This document shows positions 33,994 through 43,334 of a DNA stretch of 64,000 bases, piece after piece (within the stretch, counting starts at the first letter, position 1; each line of letters starts with the position of its first letter). The notes under the pieces are model-generated. The model made no database searches, had not been told where the DNA came from, and was given only the letters and a program-made list of their open reading frames with translations. Made by a program: the position numbers and the translations under genes. This DNA is from Clostridium sp. AN503 (GTDB taxonomy: Bacteria; Bacillota; Clostridia; Lachnospirales; Lachnospiraceae), in assembly GCF_040719375.1 (NCBI RefSeq), contig NZ_JBFDTP010000002.1, forward strand, positions 496,001 through 560,000. Reading direction: 5' to 3'.

Positions 33994-35979
33994 ATGGAAC
34001 GAAATCAGGATGCAAAGCTTCAGCGGATGAAGGAACTGACGGCAGTACTCCTGGCGGCTGCAAAGACCTACTATCAGGAGAGCCGGGAGATCATGAGCAA
34101 TTTCGAGTATGACCGGCTGTACGATGAACTGCTGGAACTGGAGAAGGAGACCGGCGTGGTGCTGGCAGGCAGCCCCACCCAGAAGGTTGGCTATGAGATA
34201 TTGAGCGAGCTTCCCAAGGAAGCCCACGAGACGCCCATGCTGTCCCTGGACAAGACAAAGGATGTGGCTGCGCTGCAGGAATGGCTGGGCGGCCAGAAAG
34301 CGATCCTGTCCTGGAAGCTGGACGGTCTGACGATCGTACTGACCTATGAAAACGGGGAGCTGACGAAGGCAGTTACACGGGGCAACGGCGAGATCGGCGA
34401 GGTTATCACCAATAACGCCAGGGTGTTTGCCAACATTCCGTTAAAGATCGCTTACCAGGGGCAGCTGATCCTGCGGGGCGAGGCAGTGATCAAATACTCC
34501 GATTTCAAGCGCATCAATGAAGAGATCGAGGATGTGGATGCCAAGTATAAGAATCCCAGGAACCTGTGCAGCGGCTCGGTGCGCCAGCTCAACAACCAGA
34601 TCACAGCTCAGCGAAATGTCAATTTTGAAGCGTTTATGCTGGTGAAAGCAGATGACGTGGATTTCCACAATTCGCGCAGGGAGCAGTTTGAGTGGCTAAA
34701 GTCACAGGGCTTTGACACGGTAGATTACCGGATGGTGGATCAAGATACCCTGCCCCAGGCGGTGGAGGAATTTGCACGGGAGATCGGGGATTACGATATC
34801 CCGTCGGACGGGCTGGTGCTCTTACTGGAGGACATTGCTTACGGGGAATCCCTGGGCCGGACGGCCAAATTCCCGCGCAATTCGATTGCGTTTAAATGGG
34901 CGGATGAGATACGTGAGACCCACCTCCAGGAGATTGAATGGAGTGCGTCGAGGACCGGCCTGATCAATCCGGTGGCGATCTTTGAACCGGTGGAGCTGGA
35001 GGGTACGACCGTGAGCCGTGCCAGCGTCCACAATTTGAGTATTATGGAGGCGCTGGAGCTGGGAGAAGGGGATGCCATCACAGTCTATAAGGCCAACATG
35101 ATCATCCCGCAGATTGCGGAGAACTTAACCAGGAGCGGAACCATCAGGATCCCGAAGATCTGCCCGGTGTGCGGCGGAGAGACGGAGATCCGTCAGGTGA
35201 ATGATGTAAGGTCATTGTACTGTACAAATCCCGATTGCCAGGCGAAGAAGATCAAGAGCTTTGCCCTGCTGGTGAGCCGGGACGCGCTGAACATAGACGG
35301 TTTGTCTGAGGCGACTCTGGAAAAGTTTATCGCTGCGGGGTTTATCCACAGCTATGCGGATATCTTTCATCTGGACCGACACCAGGAAGCCATCATCAGT
35401 ATGGAGGGCTTTGGGCAGAAATCCTATGATAATCTGATCGCGGCGGTGGAGAAGGCGTCCCAGACCACGATGCCACGCTTTGTCTATGGACTTGGCATCA
35501 CTGGGATCGGTCTTGCCAACGCCAAGATGCTGTGCAGGAAATTCCATTCGGATTTTGAGCGCATGAGGAGTGCACCGAAGGAAGAGCTGATCGAGGTGGA
35601 CGGGATCGGGGAAGTGCTTGCGGATGCATGGACTGCATATTTCAACTCGGATACCAATAACAGGATTGTGGATGAACTGCTGGCAGAGCTTACCTTTGCC
35701 CAGGAGCCGGAAGCCGCGGAGGTCGCAGTATTTGAAGGGATGACTTTTGTGATCACCGGGTCTGTGGAGCATTTTGCCAACAGGAAGGCGCTGCAGGAAG
35801 CCATTGAGAGCCGGGGCGGCAAGGCGACCGGGTCCGTGACCTCAAAGACCACCTATCTGATCAACAACGATACTACGTCCAATTCGTCTAAAAATAAAAA
35901 AGCAAAAGAACTGGGGATCCCGATCATTTCGGAGCTGGATTTCCTGGATATGATGGGAGAGAGCGAACATGCCGATTAA
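33994..35979 (+). CDS. ligA: NAD-dependent DNA ligase, divergent LigA
   Basis: 661 residues from the ATG at 33994, with GGAGAGG about 11 bases upstream. An upstream in-frame ATG at 33931 adds a GC-rich junk-like lead. Domains: NAD-binding Ia, adenylation with K108 in KLDG, OB fold, a zinc finger (CPVCGG and CTNPDC), helix-hairpin-helix, and a C-terminal BRCT (about 575-655). Several normally invariant residues differ: TRGDGxxGEDVT reads TRGNGEIGEVIT, and the glutamate two residues before the catalytic lysine is serine. It may be a second, specialised ligase. Overlaps metA by 11 bases. Confidence 0.88.
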   Translation: MERNQDAKLQRMKELTAVLLAAAKTYYQESREIMSNFEYDRLYDELLELEKETGVVLAGSPTQKVGYEILSELPKEAHETPMLSLDKTKDVAALQEWLGGQKAILSWKLDGLTIVLTYENGELTKAVTRGNGEIGEVITNNARVFANIPLKIAYQGQLILRGEAVIKYSDFKRINEEIEDVDAKYKNPRNLCSGSVRQLNNQITAQRNVNFEAFMLVKADDVDFHNSRREQFEWLKSQGFDTVDYRMVDQDTLPQAVEEFAREIGDYDIPSDGLVLLLEDIAYGESLGRTAKFPRNSIAFKWADEIRETHLQEIEWSASRTGLINPVAIFEPVELEGTTVSRASVHNLSIMEALELGEGDAITVYKANMIIPQIAENLTRSGTIRIPKICPVCGGETEIRQVNDVRSLYCTNPDCQAKKIKSFALLVSRDALNIDGLSEATLEKFIAAGFIHSYADIFHLDRHQEAIISMEGFGQKSYDNLIAAVEKASQTTMPRFVYGLGITGIGLANAKMLCRKFHSDFERMRSAPKEELIEVDGIGEVLADAWTAYFNSDTNNRIVDELLAELTFAQEPEAAEVAVFEGMTFVITGSVEHFANRKALQEAIESRGGKATGSVTSKTTYLINNDTTSNSSKNKKAKELGIPIISELDFLDMMGESEHAD

Positions 35980-36886
35980 AGTACAAAACGATCTGCCCGC
36001 AAGGGCCATCCTGGAGTCGGAGAATATATTTGTGATGGACGAGAACCGGGCTATGAGCCAGGATATCCGTCCGCTGCAGATCCTGATCCTGAATCTGATG
36101 CCGATCAAGGAGGACACGGAGACGCAGCTTCTGCGGGCGCTCTCCAATACCCCTCTTCAGGTGGACTGTACCTTTTTGATGCTTTCCACCCATACGTCCA
36201 AGAATACGTCGGCAAGCCATCTGAACAAATTTTATGTGACCTTTGAGGAGATCCGCAGGCAGAAGTTCGATGGAATGATCATCACCGGTGCGCCGGTGGA
36301 GAATCTGGAATATGAGGACGTGAATTACTGGGATGAGTTAAAGACGATCATGGAATGGAGCAAAAAGCATGTCCATTCCACCTTACATATCTGCTGGGGA
36401 GCGCAGGCGGGGCTTTATTATCACTATGGGATACCCAAATATCAGCGGAAAACCAAGCTTTCCGGTATCTACCAGCACAGGGTCCTGGACAGGAAGGTCC
36501 CACTGGTGCGAAGCATGGACGACTATATCATGGCGCCCCATTCCCGCTACACAGAGGTGCGCAGGGAAGATATCGAAAAGCACCCGGAGCTGATGATCGT
36601 GGCGGAGTCAAAAGAGGCGGGCGTGTTCCTGGTCCTCAACCGGGATGGCAGCCAGGTGTTTGTCCAGGGACATCCGGAGTACGACCGGATGACGCTGAAC
36701 AATGAGTACCACCGAGATGTGAACAAGGGCCTTCACCCGGAGCTGCCGTGCAATTATTATGAGGACAATGATCCGTTCAACGTGCCGGTGCTCTCCTGGA
36801 GGAATATGTCCAACACGCTGTATGCAAACTGGCTCAATTTCTACGTATACCAGACTACGCCTTACCAGTGGGACGATGAGGCCTGA
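35969..36886 (+). CDS. metA: Homoserine O-acetyltransferase, MetA family
   Basis: 305 residues, typical length. The nucleophile cysteine lies in CWGAQAG and the His/Glu pair in QGHPEYD. The residue after TGAPV is glutamate (TGAPVEN), where E. coli MetA has glycine. This glutamate marks acetyl-CoA rather than succinyl-CoA users. It makes O-acetylhomoserine for methionine synthesis. Its start overlaps the end of ligA by 11 bases, so the two are translationally coupled, and a terminator follows. Confidence 0.95.
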   Translation: MPIKVQNDLPARAILESENIFVMDENRAMSQDIRPLQILILNLMPIKEDTETQLLRALSNTPLQVDCTFLMLSTHTSKNTSASHLNKFYVTFEEIRRQKFDGMIITGAPVENLEYEDVNYWDELKTIMEWSKKHVHSTLHICWGAQAGLYYHYGIPKYQRKTKLSGIYQHRVLDRKVPLVRSMDDYIMAPHSRYTEVRREDIEKHPELMIVAESKEAGVFLVLNRDGSQVFVQGHPEYDRMTLNNEYHRDVNKGLHPELPCNYYEDNDPFNVPVLSWRNMSNTLYANWLNFYVYQTTPYQWDDEA

Positions 36887-36919
36887 AAGTTCTGACTATT
36901 AATTAAGAGAAATGTGTAC

Positions 36920-36965
36920 TAAAGGTGTTATAGGCCAAATATGGCTTATAATACCTTTATTTTTA
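36920..36965 (+). terminator. Terminator of metA
   Basis: TAAAGGTGTTATAGGCC pairs with GGCTTATAATACCTTTA (one bulge), followed by TTTTTATT. It separates the ligA-metA unit from the TetR operon. Confidence 0.85.
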
Positions 36966-36970
36966 TTCTC

Positions 36971-37024
36971 TTGACAGATAAGAAAATAAGTGGTATCCTA
37001 AATAATAGACCGACGGTCGGTCTA
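36971..37024 (+). promoter_or_regulatory. Promoter and TetR operator of the export operon
   Basis: TTGACA (36971-36976), 17 bases, TATCCT (36994-36999). Immediately downstream, over the likely start site, lies the 19-bp palindrome TAGACCGACGGTCGGTCTA (37006-37024). The GACCGACGGTCGGTC core is a well-known TetR-family operator type. The layout implies autorepression by the TetR protein encoded next. Confidence 0.9.
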
Positions 37025-37040
37025 TGAAAGGAGCCTTACT

Positions 37041-37685
37041 ATGAGGATCGTAAAGGAAGCAGATGTCCGGAAGAATGAAATATTAGATGCAGCGGGGATT
37101 TTGTTTGCGGAAAAAGGATATGACAATACAAGCGTCGCAGATATTATGAATGCTGTGGGTATCGCAAAGGGGACCCTCTATCATCATTTCAAGTCAAAAG
37201 AAGATATTATGGATGCGATGATCAAACGTCAAACCGATGACATTTTTTCAAATGCGAAAAAAGCAGCAGAGGATAAAAGTATTCCTGTGAAGGAGAGGAT
37301 CATCCAGACCATTTTAGCGCTTCGTGTAGACCGGGCGCAGGTGGAAGGACAAAGGATGATGGAGCAGCTGCACAGGCCCCAGAATACACTTATGCATGAG
37401 AAGACAAAAAAGATTATTTTTGAGGGCGTTCCGCCAATCCTGTCCGGCATCGTAATGGAAGGGGTTGAACAGGGGATTTTTCAAACAAGGTATCCTCTGG
37501 AGTGCATGGAGATGGCATTGTGTTATTTGGATGTGATGCTGGATGACGACATATTCGAGCTGACCCGGGAGCAGGGGCAGCATAAGATCCAGGCTTTTAT
37601 TTATCATCTGGAAAGGCTTCTCGGGGTAGAGGAAGGGGAATTTGCTTCTTTTGAAAAAGCATTTGCAGGAAGGCAGGGGGAATGA
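37041..37685 (+). CDS. TetR family repressor
   Basis: 214 residues. The helix-turn-helix (about 8-55) shows ILDAAGILFAEKGYDNTSVADIMNAVGIAKGTLYHHFKSKE (key: T-x-V-x-x-I-x-x-x-x-G-x-x-x-G-T-L-Y-x-H-F). The C-terminal ligand domain is variable, as usual. AAAGGAG precedes the ATG. The TGA overlaps the next start codon by 4 bases. It likely represses this operon and is released by the compound that the encoded pumps export. Confidence 0.92.
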   Translation: MRIVKEADVRKNEILDAAGILFAEKGYDNTSVADIMNAVGIAKGTLYHHFKSKEDIMDAMIKRQTDDIFSNAKKAAEDKSIPVKERIIQTILALRVDRAQVEGQRMMEQLHRPQNTLMHEKTKKIIFEGVPPILSGIVMEGVEQGIFQTRYPLECMEMALCYLDVMLDDDIFELTREQGQHKIQAFIYHLERLLGVEEGEFASFEKAFAGRQGE

Positions 37686-38977
37686 ACGATCATACAGAAA
37701 AATCTTTTGGGAAATTTATGCTGCTCTGGTCCGGCGATTTGATCTCAGCGATCGGAAGCGGCCTGACTTCCTTTGGCCTGGGCGTTTATATCTTTCAGCA
37801 GACAGGAAAGGTTTCGTTTATGGCGCTTGTAACATTGCTTGCTTTTCTGCCTTCCCTTCTGCTGGGACCCATAGCGGGAGTGCTGGCTGACCGGTATGAC
37901 CGCAGGCTTTTGATGGTCTTGGGGGACAGTCTTTCCGCGGTGGGCCTGCTCTTCATTCTGGCGGGCCTGATGCAGAGGAGCGCGCAGCTGTGGCAGATCT
38001 GCGTGGGTGTGGCCATCAGCTCTGTGTTCGCGTCGCTTTTAGAGCCAGCTTATAAAGCTACCATTACAGATCTGCTGGATCCGGAACAGTACAGCAGGGC
38101 CAGCGGCCTTGTACAGATCGCCGGTTCCGCCAAATATCTGATCTCACCCGTTCTGGCAGGCTTTCTGCTCACCATTTCCGATATCCGGCTCCTGCTCCTC
38201 CTTGATATCTGCACTTTCTTTGTAACGGTTGCTACAACGCTGGTTGTGAAAAAAGGTCTTCAGAGCAGGAAAGTGGAAAAAGGACATTCTCTTTTTGCCG
38301 ATCTGAAGATTGGCTGGGATGCTTTGACCGGTAAAAAGGGAATTCTCACTCTGGTGGTCATGGGCGCACTTATCACCTTTTGCCTGGGGGTGATACAGAC
38401 GCTTGCCTCCCCGATGGTCTTAAGCTTTTCGGACAGCGCCACCCTGGGGACGCTGATGACGGTTATGACCCTGGGAATGCTGCTGTCCAGTATCATACTC
38501 GGCGGGACCGGCATCAAAAAAGGTTATGCCGGGCTTCTCTCCCTCTCCCTTTTCGGGGCCGGCGTATTCATGGCTTTATTCGGACTGCGGGAGGATGTTG
38601 TATTTATCGGCGCATCCGGCTTTCTTTTTTTCGCTATGCTGCCGATTGCCAATGCCAGTCTTGATTATCTGCTCCGTACCAATATTGAAAACCGCTTACA
38701 GGGACGCGCCTGGGGCCTGATCGGCCTGATCTCACAGCTTGGATATGTGGCGGCCTATGCGGTCTCCGGTCTGTTGGCGGATTATGTGTTCACACCTCTG
38801 CTTCTCGAGGGCGGCGCGCTTTCAGAAAGCGCAGGAGAGATCCTTGGCACAGGACCGGGGCGGGGCATCGGCCTGTTGGTTATCCTGGCGGGACTGCTGC
38901 TCTGCGCCACTTCGGGTATTTTGCTCTGTATGAAGTCCATCCGCAATCTGGAAAACGGAGGCGTATATGAATCGTAA
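37682..38977 (+). CDS. MFS efflux transporter
   Basis: 431 residues, about twelve membrane spans. The loop between spans 2 and 3 (GVLADRYDRRLLMVLGD) has the MFS G-x-x-x-D-R-x-x-R-R signature. The family resembles MFS_3/enterobactin-exporter-like drug pumps. Coupled to TetR upstream by a 4-base overlap and to the ABC permease downstream by an 11-base overlap. The exported compound is unknown. Confidence 0.9.
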   Translation: MNDHTEKSFGKFMLLWSGDLISAIGSGLTSFGLGVYIFQQTGKVSFMALVTLLAFLPSLLLGPIAGVLADRYDRRLLMVLGDSLSAVGLLFILAGLMQRSAQLWQICVGVAISSVFASLLEPAYKATITDLLDPEQYSRASGLVQIAGSAKYLISPVLAGFLLTISDIRLLLLLDICTFFVTVATTLVVKKGLQSRKVEKGHSLFADLKIGWDALTGKKGILTLVVMGALITFCLGVIQTLASPMVLSFSDSATLGTLMTVMTLGMLLSSIILGGTGIKKGYAGLLSLSLFGAGVFMALFGLREDVVFIGASGFLFFAMLPIANASLDYLLRTNIENRLQGRAWGLIGLISQLGYVAAYAVSGLLADYVFTPLLLEGGALSESAGEILGTGPGRGIGLLVILAGLLLCATSGILLCMKSIRNLENGGVYES

Positions 38978-41285
38978 ATTGATATGGAAAGATCTTGTAA
39001 GGAGCAAAGCAGTTTCGTTGATCACAATCCTTTTCATTTCCGTGGCAGCGATGCTTCTGTCACTTGCGGCTATCCTCACTGTAAACCTGTTTGGTGCGGT
39101 TGAGCGGCTCATGACAGATGCAAAAACACCTCATTTTATGCAGATGCATACAGGGGCGATCGACATGGCCAGTCTTGAAGCATTTGCAGACGGCAACAGC
39201 AATGTGGAGGATTTCCAGGTGCTTTCTTTTCTGAATCTGGAAAATACGGATATCATTCTTGGCGGGAATATGCTAACGGACAGCGTGCAGGACAATGGTG
39301 TCTGCACCCAAAGCGAAACGTTCGACCTTCTGCTTGATTTGGAGTATCAGCCTGTGAAACCACAACGCGGCGAGGTATATGTACCCGTCTGCTATTGGAA
39401 GGATGGGATCGTAAATATGGGCGATCAGGCTTCCCTGTGCGGCAGAACCTTTCTTGTGGCAGGATTTTTTCTGGATTCTCAAATGAATTCCACCCTTGCA
39501 TCTTCCAAACGGTTTGTGATAAGTGAAGAAGATTATTCCATGCTTGCACCTCTCGGAAATGTGGAATACTTAATTGAATTTCGTTTGCATGACTTGTCGG
39601 GGCTGAGCGCTTTCGAGACTGATTACAGCGCTGCCGGCCTGCCTGCAAACGGTCCTGTACTCACATGGCCGTTGTTTCGGATGATCAGCGCGATTTCAGA
39701 TGGCGTTATGATTGCAATCCTTATCTTAATGGGACTTCTTGTGATCCTTGTTGCGCTGCTCTGTGTCCGCTTTACGCTCCTGGCGAAAATTGAGGATGAT
39801 TACCGTGAGATCGGAGTTATGAAGGCGATCGGAATGCGAAGCTCTGATATCCGGAGGATATATCTGGCAATCTATGCAGCCACGGCTGCTGTTGGAAGCG
39901 TCGTCGGATTTCTCCTTTCACTTCTGTTAAAGGACGCGCTGCTGGAGGATATCCGGCTGAATTTAGGCGTCGGCGGGAATCGTGTCCCGGCCTTGCTGCT
40001 GGGAGGCGCTTTCGCAGGGATCGTATTTTTACTGGTGGTGCTGTGTGTGAATGGGAGCCTGCGGCGCTTTCGCAGTATATCTGCTGTGCAGGCAATCCAG
40101 TTTGGCGCGCAGGCAGACTCCGCACACAGCTCCAGGATAGTCAGGCTGGCTGGGAACCGTGTCTTTTCTACCAATTTTATTCTTGGGCTGAAAGATGTCC
40201 TGGCGAGAAAGCGCCTCTATATTACGATGCTGGCGGTGGTTATCCTGGCAAGTTTTATAATGATTGTGCCGCAGAATCTGTACTATACCATTTCCGGAGA
40301 TGATTTTGTCACATACATTGGAGTTGGCAAATGCGATCTTCGTATGGACATCCAGCAGACCGGACAAATCGGCGAAAAAACAGCGGATATTGGCCGCTAC
40401 ATGGAGAAGGACCCTGAGATCGCCAACTATGTCCTGCTTGTTTCAAAGATCTTCCCGGTCAGACTGGACGATGGCAAAATCGAAAACCTCAAGGTGGAGC
40501 TTGGCGATCATACGGTATTTCCACTGCAATATGCAGAAGGCCGCCTGCCTCTTGGGGAAGATGAGATCGCCTTATCAGCCATCTATGCGGGCGAAGTGGA
40601 AAAGAGTGTGGGGGAACAGATCACGCTTCTGACCTCCACAGGGGAAAAACAGATGACAGTATGCGGGATTTATTCTGACATCACCAATGGAGGAAAGACA
40701 GCCAAAGCAGTTTTTACGGATACCGCTGCAGAGCCGGTATGGAGTCTGGTATGCGCGGACCTGACGGGCGAGGGCAGGTTGTCTGACAAAATTGATGAGT
40801 ATACAACTCATTTTTCCTACGCAAAAGTTTCGAGTATAGACGAGTACATGGCGCAAACCTTTGGGGGAACACTTGGAACGGTTCTGGCAGCGTCACGGAT
40901 TGCAGGCTTCGTTTCAGCAGTCATTGTATTATTGGTAACATCATTGTTTGTGAAGCTGCTGACGGCAAAAGACCAGTATTCCATTGCTGTGCTGCGGGCC
41001 GTTGGATTTACCGCCGCGGACATTCAGAGGCAGTATGCATGGCGTGTGTTTTTGATACTGTCAGCAGGGATATTTTTGGGAACGATACTGGCTGGGACCC
41101 TGGGAGAGACACTGTCCGCTGCCGCTGTCTCCTCATTGGGAGCAGCCACATTCCGCTTTACGGTCAATCCACGATCCACTTATTTATTTTCCCCGCTGAT
41201 CCTGGTGTGCGTAGGCCTGCTTGCGGCCATATGGGGGACCCTTCATGCAGGCGACGTGAAATTATGCCAATCCATAAAGGAGTAA
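38967..41285 (+). CDS. FtsX-type ABC transporter permease
   Basis: 772 residues. An N-terminal span (about 15-40), a large outer domain (about 45-235), three spans (about 240-360), a second half with another span and outer domain (about 400-620), and three last spans make the two-FtsX-domain layout of peptide/lipid exporters. EIGVMKAIGMRSSDIRRIYL and SIAVLRAVGFTAADIQRQY are the two FtsX coupling motifs. It pairs with the ATPase encoded 3 bases downstream. Presence in one operon with an MFS pump is unusual. Confidence 0.9.
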   Translation: MNRKLIWKDLVRSKAVSLITILFISVAAMLLSLAAILTVNLFGAVERLMTDAKTPHFMQMHTGAIDMASLEAFADGNSNVEDFQVLSFLNLENTDIILGGNMLTDSVQDNGVCTQSETFDLLLDLEYQPVKPQRGEVYVPVCYWKDGIVNMGDQASLCGRTFLVAGFFLDSQMNSTLASSKRFVISEEDYSMLAPLGNVEYLIEFRLHDLSGLSAFETDYSAAGLPANGPVLTWPLFRMISAISDGVMIAILILMGLLVILVALLCVRFTLLAKIEDDYREIGVMKAIGMRSSDIRRIYLAIYAATAAVGSVVGFLLSLLLKDALLEDIRLNLGVGGNRVPALLLGGAFAGIVFLLVVLCVNGSLRRFRSISAVQAIQFGAQADSAHSSRIVRLAGNRVFSTNFILGLKDVLARKRLYITMLAVVILASFIMIVPQNLYYTISGDDFVTYIGVGKCDLRMDIQQTGQIGEKTADIGRYMEKDPEIANYVLLVSKIFPVRLDDGKIENLKVELGDHTVFPLQYAEGRLPLGEDEIALSAIYAGEVEKSVGEQITLLTSTGEKQMTVCGIYSDITNGGKTAKAVFTDTAAEPVWSLVCADLTGEGRLSDKIDEYTTHFSYAKVSSIDEYMAQTFGGTLGTVLAASRIAGFVSAVIVLLVTSLFVKLLTAKDQYSIAVLRAVGFTAADIQRQYAWRVFLILSAGIFLGTILAGTLGETLSAAAVSSLGAATFRFTVNPRSTYLFSPLILVCVGLLAAIWGTLHAGDVKLCQSIKE

Positions 41286-41288
41286 ACG

Positions 41289-42047
41289 ATGAAACAATTA
41301 TTATCCGGTAAGAAGATCATAAAATCCTTCGGTGTGGGAGAAGAAAAACACAGGGTTTTAAATGAGGTGTCCGTCACAATTGGATGTGGTGAGTTTGTAT
41401 CTGTCATGGGGCCGTCCGGTTCAGGAAAGTCCACGCTGCTTTATGCCCTTAGCGGTATGGACGATATTGACAGCGGGGAGGTGATTTTTGAGGGCCGGAA
41501 TCTGTCTGATCTGTCAGACGATGCCTTGTCAGATCTTCGCAGAAGCAGAATGGGTTTTGTTTTCCAACAGCCAACCCTGTTAAAAAACCTCAATATTTTA
41601 GACAATATTATTTTGCCGCAGACACGGGACCACCACAAAAACGTAAAGCAGCTGGCTCAGAAAGCCAGGCTGCTGATGCGGCAGATGGGGATTGAGGATC
41701 TGGAGGAGCGGGATATCACCCAGGTTTCCGGCGGACAGCTCCAGCGGGCGGGTATCTGCCGCGCCTTAATGAGTGAACCGGAGATTGTGTTTGGCGATGA
41801 GCCCACCGGGGCGTTGAATACAAAAACTGCAAAAGAGATTATGGAACTTTTTACAAGGATCAACGAAGATGGTATCGCAATTCTTCTGGTCACACACGAT
41901 CCCAATATAGCCGCCAGGACAGAGCGGGTATTGTTTTTGTGTGATGGGGAGATCGTTGACGAGTGCAGATTATCAAAGCTTACGGGAGGAGATTTTGATA
42001 AAAGAGTAAGCGAAATTACAAAAAGAATGCAGAATATCGGTATTTAA
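41289..42047 (+). CDS. ABC transporter ATP-binding protein (LolD/MacB type)
   Basis: 252 residues. Walker A GPSGSGKST, signature VSGGQLQRAGICRALM, Walker B IVFGDEPTGALN and H-loop LLVTHD. The type commonly partners FtsX-like permeases such as the one just upstream. In Walker B the residue before D is G rather than the usual hydrophobic, a common variation. Its stop overlaps the stop of the convergent DUF1062 gene by 4 bases. Confidence 0.93.
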   Translation: MKQLLSGKKIIKSFGVGEEKHRVLNEVSVTIGCGEFVSVMGPSGSGKSTLLYALSGMDDIDSGEVIFEGRNLSDLSDDALSDLRRSRMGFVFQQPTLLKNLNILDNIILPQTRDHHKNVKQLAQKARLLMRQMGIEDLEERDITQVSGGQLQRAGICRALMSEPEIVFGDEPTGALNTKTAKEIMELFTRINEDGIAILLVTHDPNIAARTERVLFLCDGEIVDECRLSKLTGGDFDKRVSEITKRMQNIGI

Positions 42048-42601
42048 TTTGAAAAAACAAGGGTTATTCCGTTTTTAAGTCTGCATTTGCGCAGATCGGC
42101 TTCCGGGATACTCTTGATTTTTCTATCATCGATCAGACGCGAATAGTCTTTTTGTGATAACTGCAGTTTTTCTCTTACAATAGAAGCCACTTTCAAATTA
42201 GAAAAATATCTGCTTTTTATTTCAAGTGTCACAGCCTCGTTGAGAGAAAAGTCTTCTCCAGTGATCGTATAATGAGGAAGGCCTGTTTCTGCACCGTTTT
42301 TCTGCAGCAGATCAGAATCCATCGCAAATTGTTCAATTAGAGCCTCGTCATTTTTATGAAAAGCCTCTAACACTTCGGGCTTTAAGGATTGAGGTGAAAT
42401 GCGCGAATATAAAGCTGCATTCCAGGTAGTATTACAGCACGAACATTTGTATATCAGCCAAATATCCAGCGCCTTCTTTTGTGCATTGATACGGAATTGT
42501 CCCGAGCAGATAAATTCTCTTTTTTCTCTGCATTTTTTGCAGTAACGGAACACAGGCAATTCGGAAAGGTATTGTACCTCCCACACGATTTTTTTCAGCA
42601 T
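42044..42601 (-). CDS. DUF1062 family protein
   Basis: 185 residues. CKKCREKREFICSGQFRINAQKK (key cysteines CxxC) and YKCSCCNTTW form a zinc-binding pair of CxxC motifs typical of DUF1062, followed by an alpha-helical C-terminal half. Function unknown. It is read away from the CD3324-like gene and lies in a locally AT-rich patch with it. Confidence 0.82.
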   Translation of the reverse strand: MLKKIVWEVQYLSELPVFRYCKKCREKREFICSGQFRINAQKKALDIWLIYKCSCCNTTWNAALYSRISPQSLKPEVLEAFHKNDEALIEQFAMDSDLLQKNGAETGLPHYTITGEDFSLNEAVTLEIKSRYFSNLKVASIVREKLQLSQKDYSRLIDDRKIKSIPEADLRKCRLKNGITLVFSN

Positions 42602-42691
42602 ACGGTTGCTCCTTTCTTTTACAGGAGAATTGTAACATCATAATATGAGGAGCCCAACCTAATACTCTTTTCATAAACAAACATAAGAAAT

Positions 42692-42724
42692 GAGCTGGTA
42701 TAGTCTTGCCAACCATACCAGCTC
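42692..42724 (-). terminator. Terminator between CD3324-like and DUF1062 genes
   Basis: GAGCTGGTAT pairs with ATACCAGCTC around a 13-base loop. On the minus strand it follows the CD3324-like gene and is followed by ATTTCTTAT. Confidence 0.7.
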
Positions 42725-42728
42725 ACCG

Positions 42729-43010
42729 CTACTTATTATGTTCTTTTTTTAACTGCCCGATAATCCGCTGAATACTTTTCAAAGACAGAAAATATTGATC
42801 AGCCAAAGATTCCATACGTTGCCCGGCGAGGTATTCTGCATAGATACACTCATTCCGGATACGCAATTCTTGACGTGTTGAAGTGGTTGCTCCCCAGTTT
42901 TTTTTGTTATCTGCAACCCTGGGAATATATAAGAACTCCCCGTCAATATATTCCTGAACCTTTAATAATAATTCTTGAGGCAGAACTTGTGTTGCTTTTT
43001 TATAGCCCAT
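42729..43010 (-). CDS. CD3324-like small DNA-binding protein
   Basis: 93 residues from the ATG at 43010, which has AAGGAG 6 bases upstream. An in-frame ATG at 43052 would give 107 residues. It resembles the CD3324 family: YKKATQVLPQELLLKVQEYIDGEFLYIP, then TRQELRIRNECIYAEYLAG and a C-terminal helix-turn-helix-like segment (LADQYFLSLKSIQRII). Probably a regulator, target unknown. Upstream lie a possible leader peptide and a stem (43041-43123). Confidence 0.75.
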   Translation of the reverse strand: MGYKKATQVLPQELLLKVQEYIDGEFLYIPRVADNKKNWGATTSTRQELRIRNECIYAEYLAGQRMESLADQYFLSLKSIQRIIGQLKKEHNK

Positions 43011-43040
43011 TTTGCGCTCCTTAGTTGTTTTTACAGGAAC

Positions 43041-43123
43041 AGCAAGGCTCATTCACAACACTTATTTAATTTTGAAAGTTGCGACAGCCTTGCTTACGCA
43101 ACAATAACGATGGGATTAAGCAT
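43041..43123 (-). promoter_or_regulatory. Possible leader peptide and attenuator stem
   Basis: Reading leftward, AAGGAGG (43140-43134) precedes an ATG at 43123 and a nine-codon frame, MLNPIVIVA, ending at 43094. The stop codon lies at the edge of a 9-bp stem formed by AGCAAGGCT (43041-43049) and AGCCTTGCT (43086-43094). The layout, a short peptide followed by a stem before the gene's start, recalls ribosome-stalling attenuators of the erm or cat type. Confidence 0.45.
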
Positions 43124-43334
43124 AAAATCAAAGCCTCCTTCTTTTGGTTTCATGTCTTTTTTATTATAGTTGCCCTTCCCGGTATTGTCAATTTTAGAAA
43201 ATGAGAATAAATATCAGCAGTAAATGCTCCTGTTGGCTGTGTCAAAAAGTTGGCGCCCGGCAGAGATATTCTAAAATATTTCTGCCGGGCGCCATACTTT
43301 GTATTGCAGGGAAATAGAAGCTTTGCCAATTATA
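43124..43334. other. AT-rich gap with strong hairpin terminator
   Basis: No gene is supported. A 42-base hairpin at 43252-43293 (GGCGCCCGGCAGAGATAT with its complement, arms ending CCGGGCGCC) is followed on the minus strand by AACTTTTTGAC. It terminates the DUF4397-type gene read from the right. Confidence 0.75.

Noticed and set aside
35969..36886. Homoserine O-succinyltransferase
   Set aside because: The position that decides acyl donor is glutamate (TGAPVEN), which indicates acetyl-CoA use.
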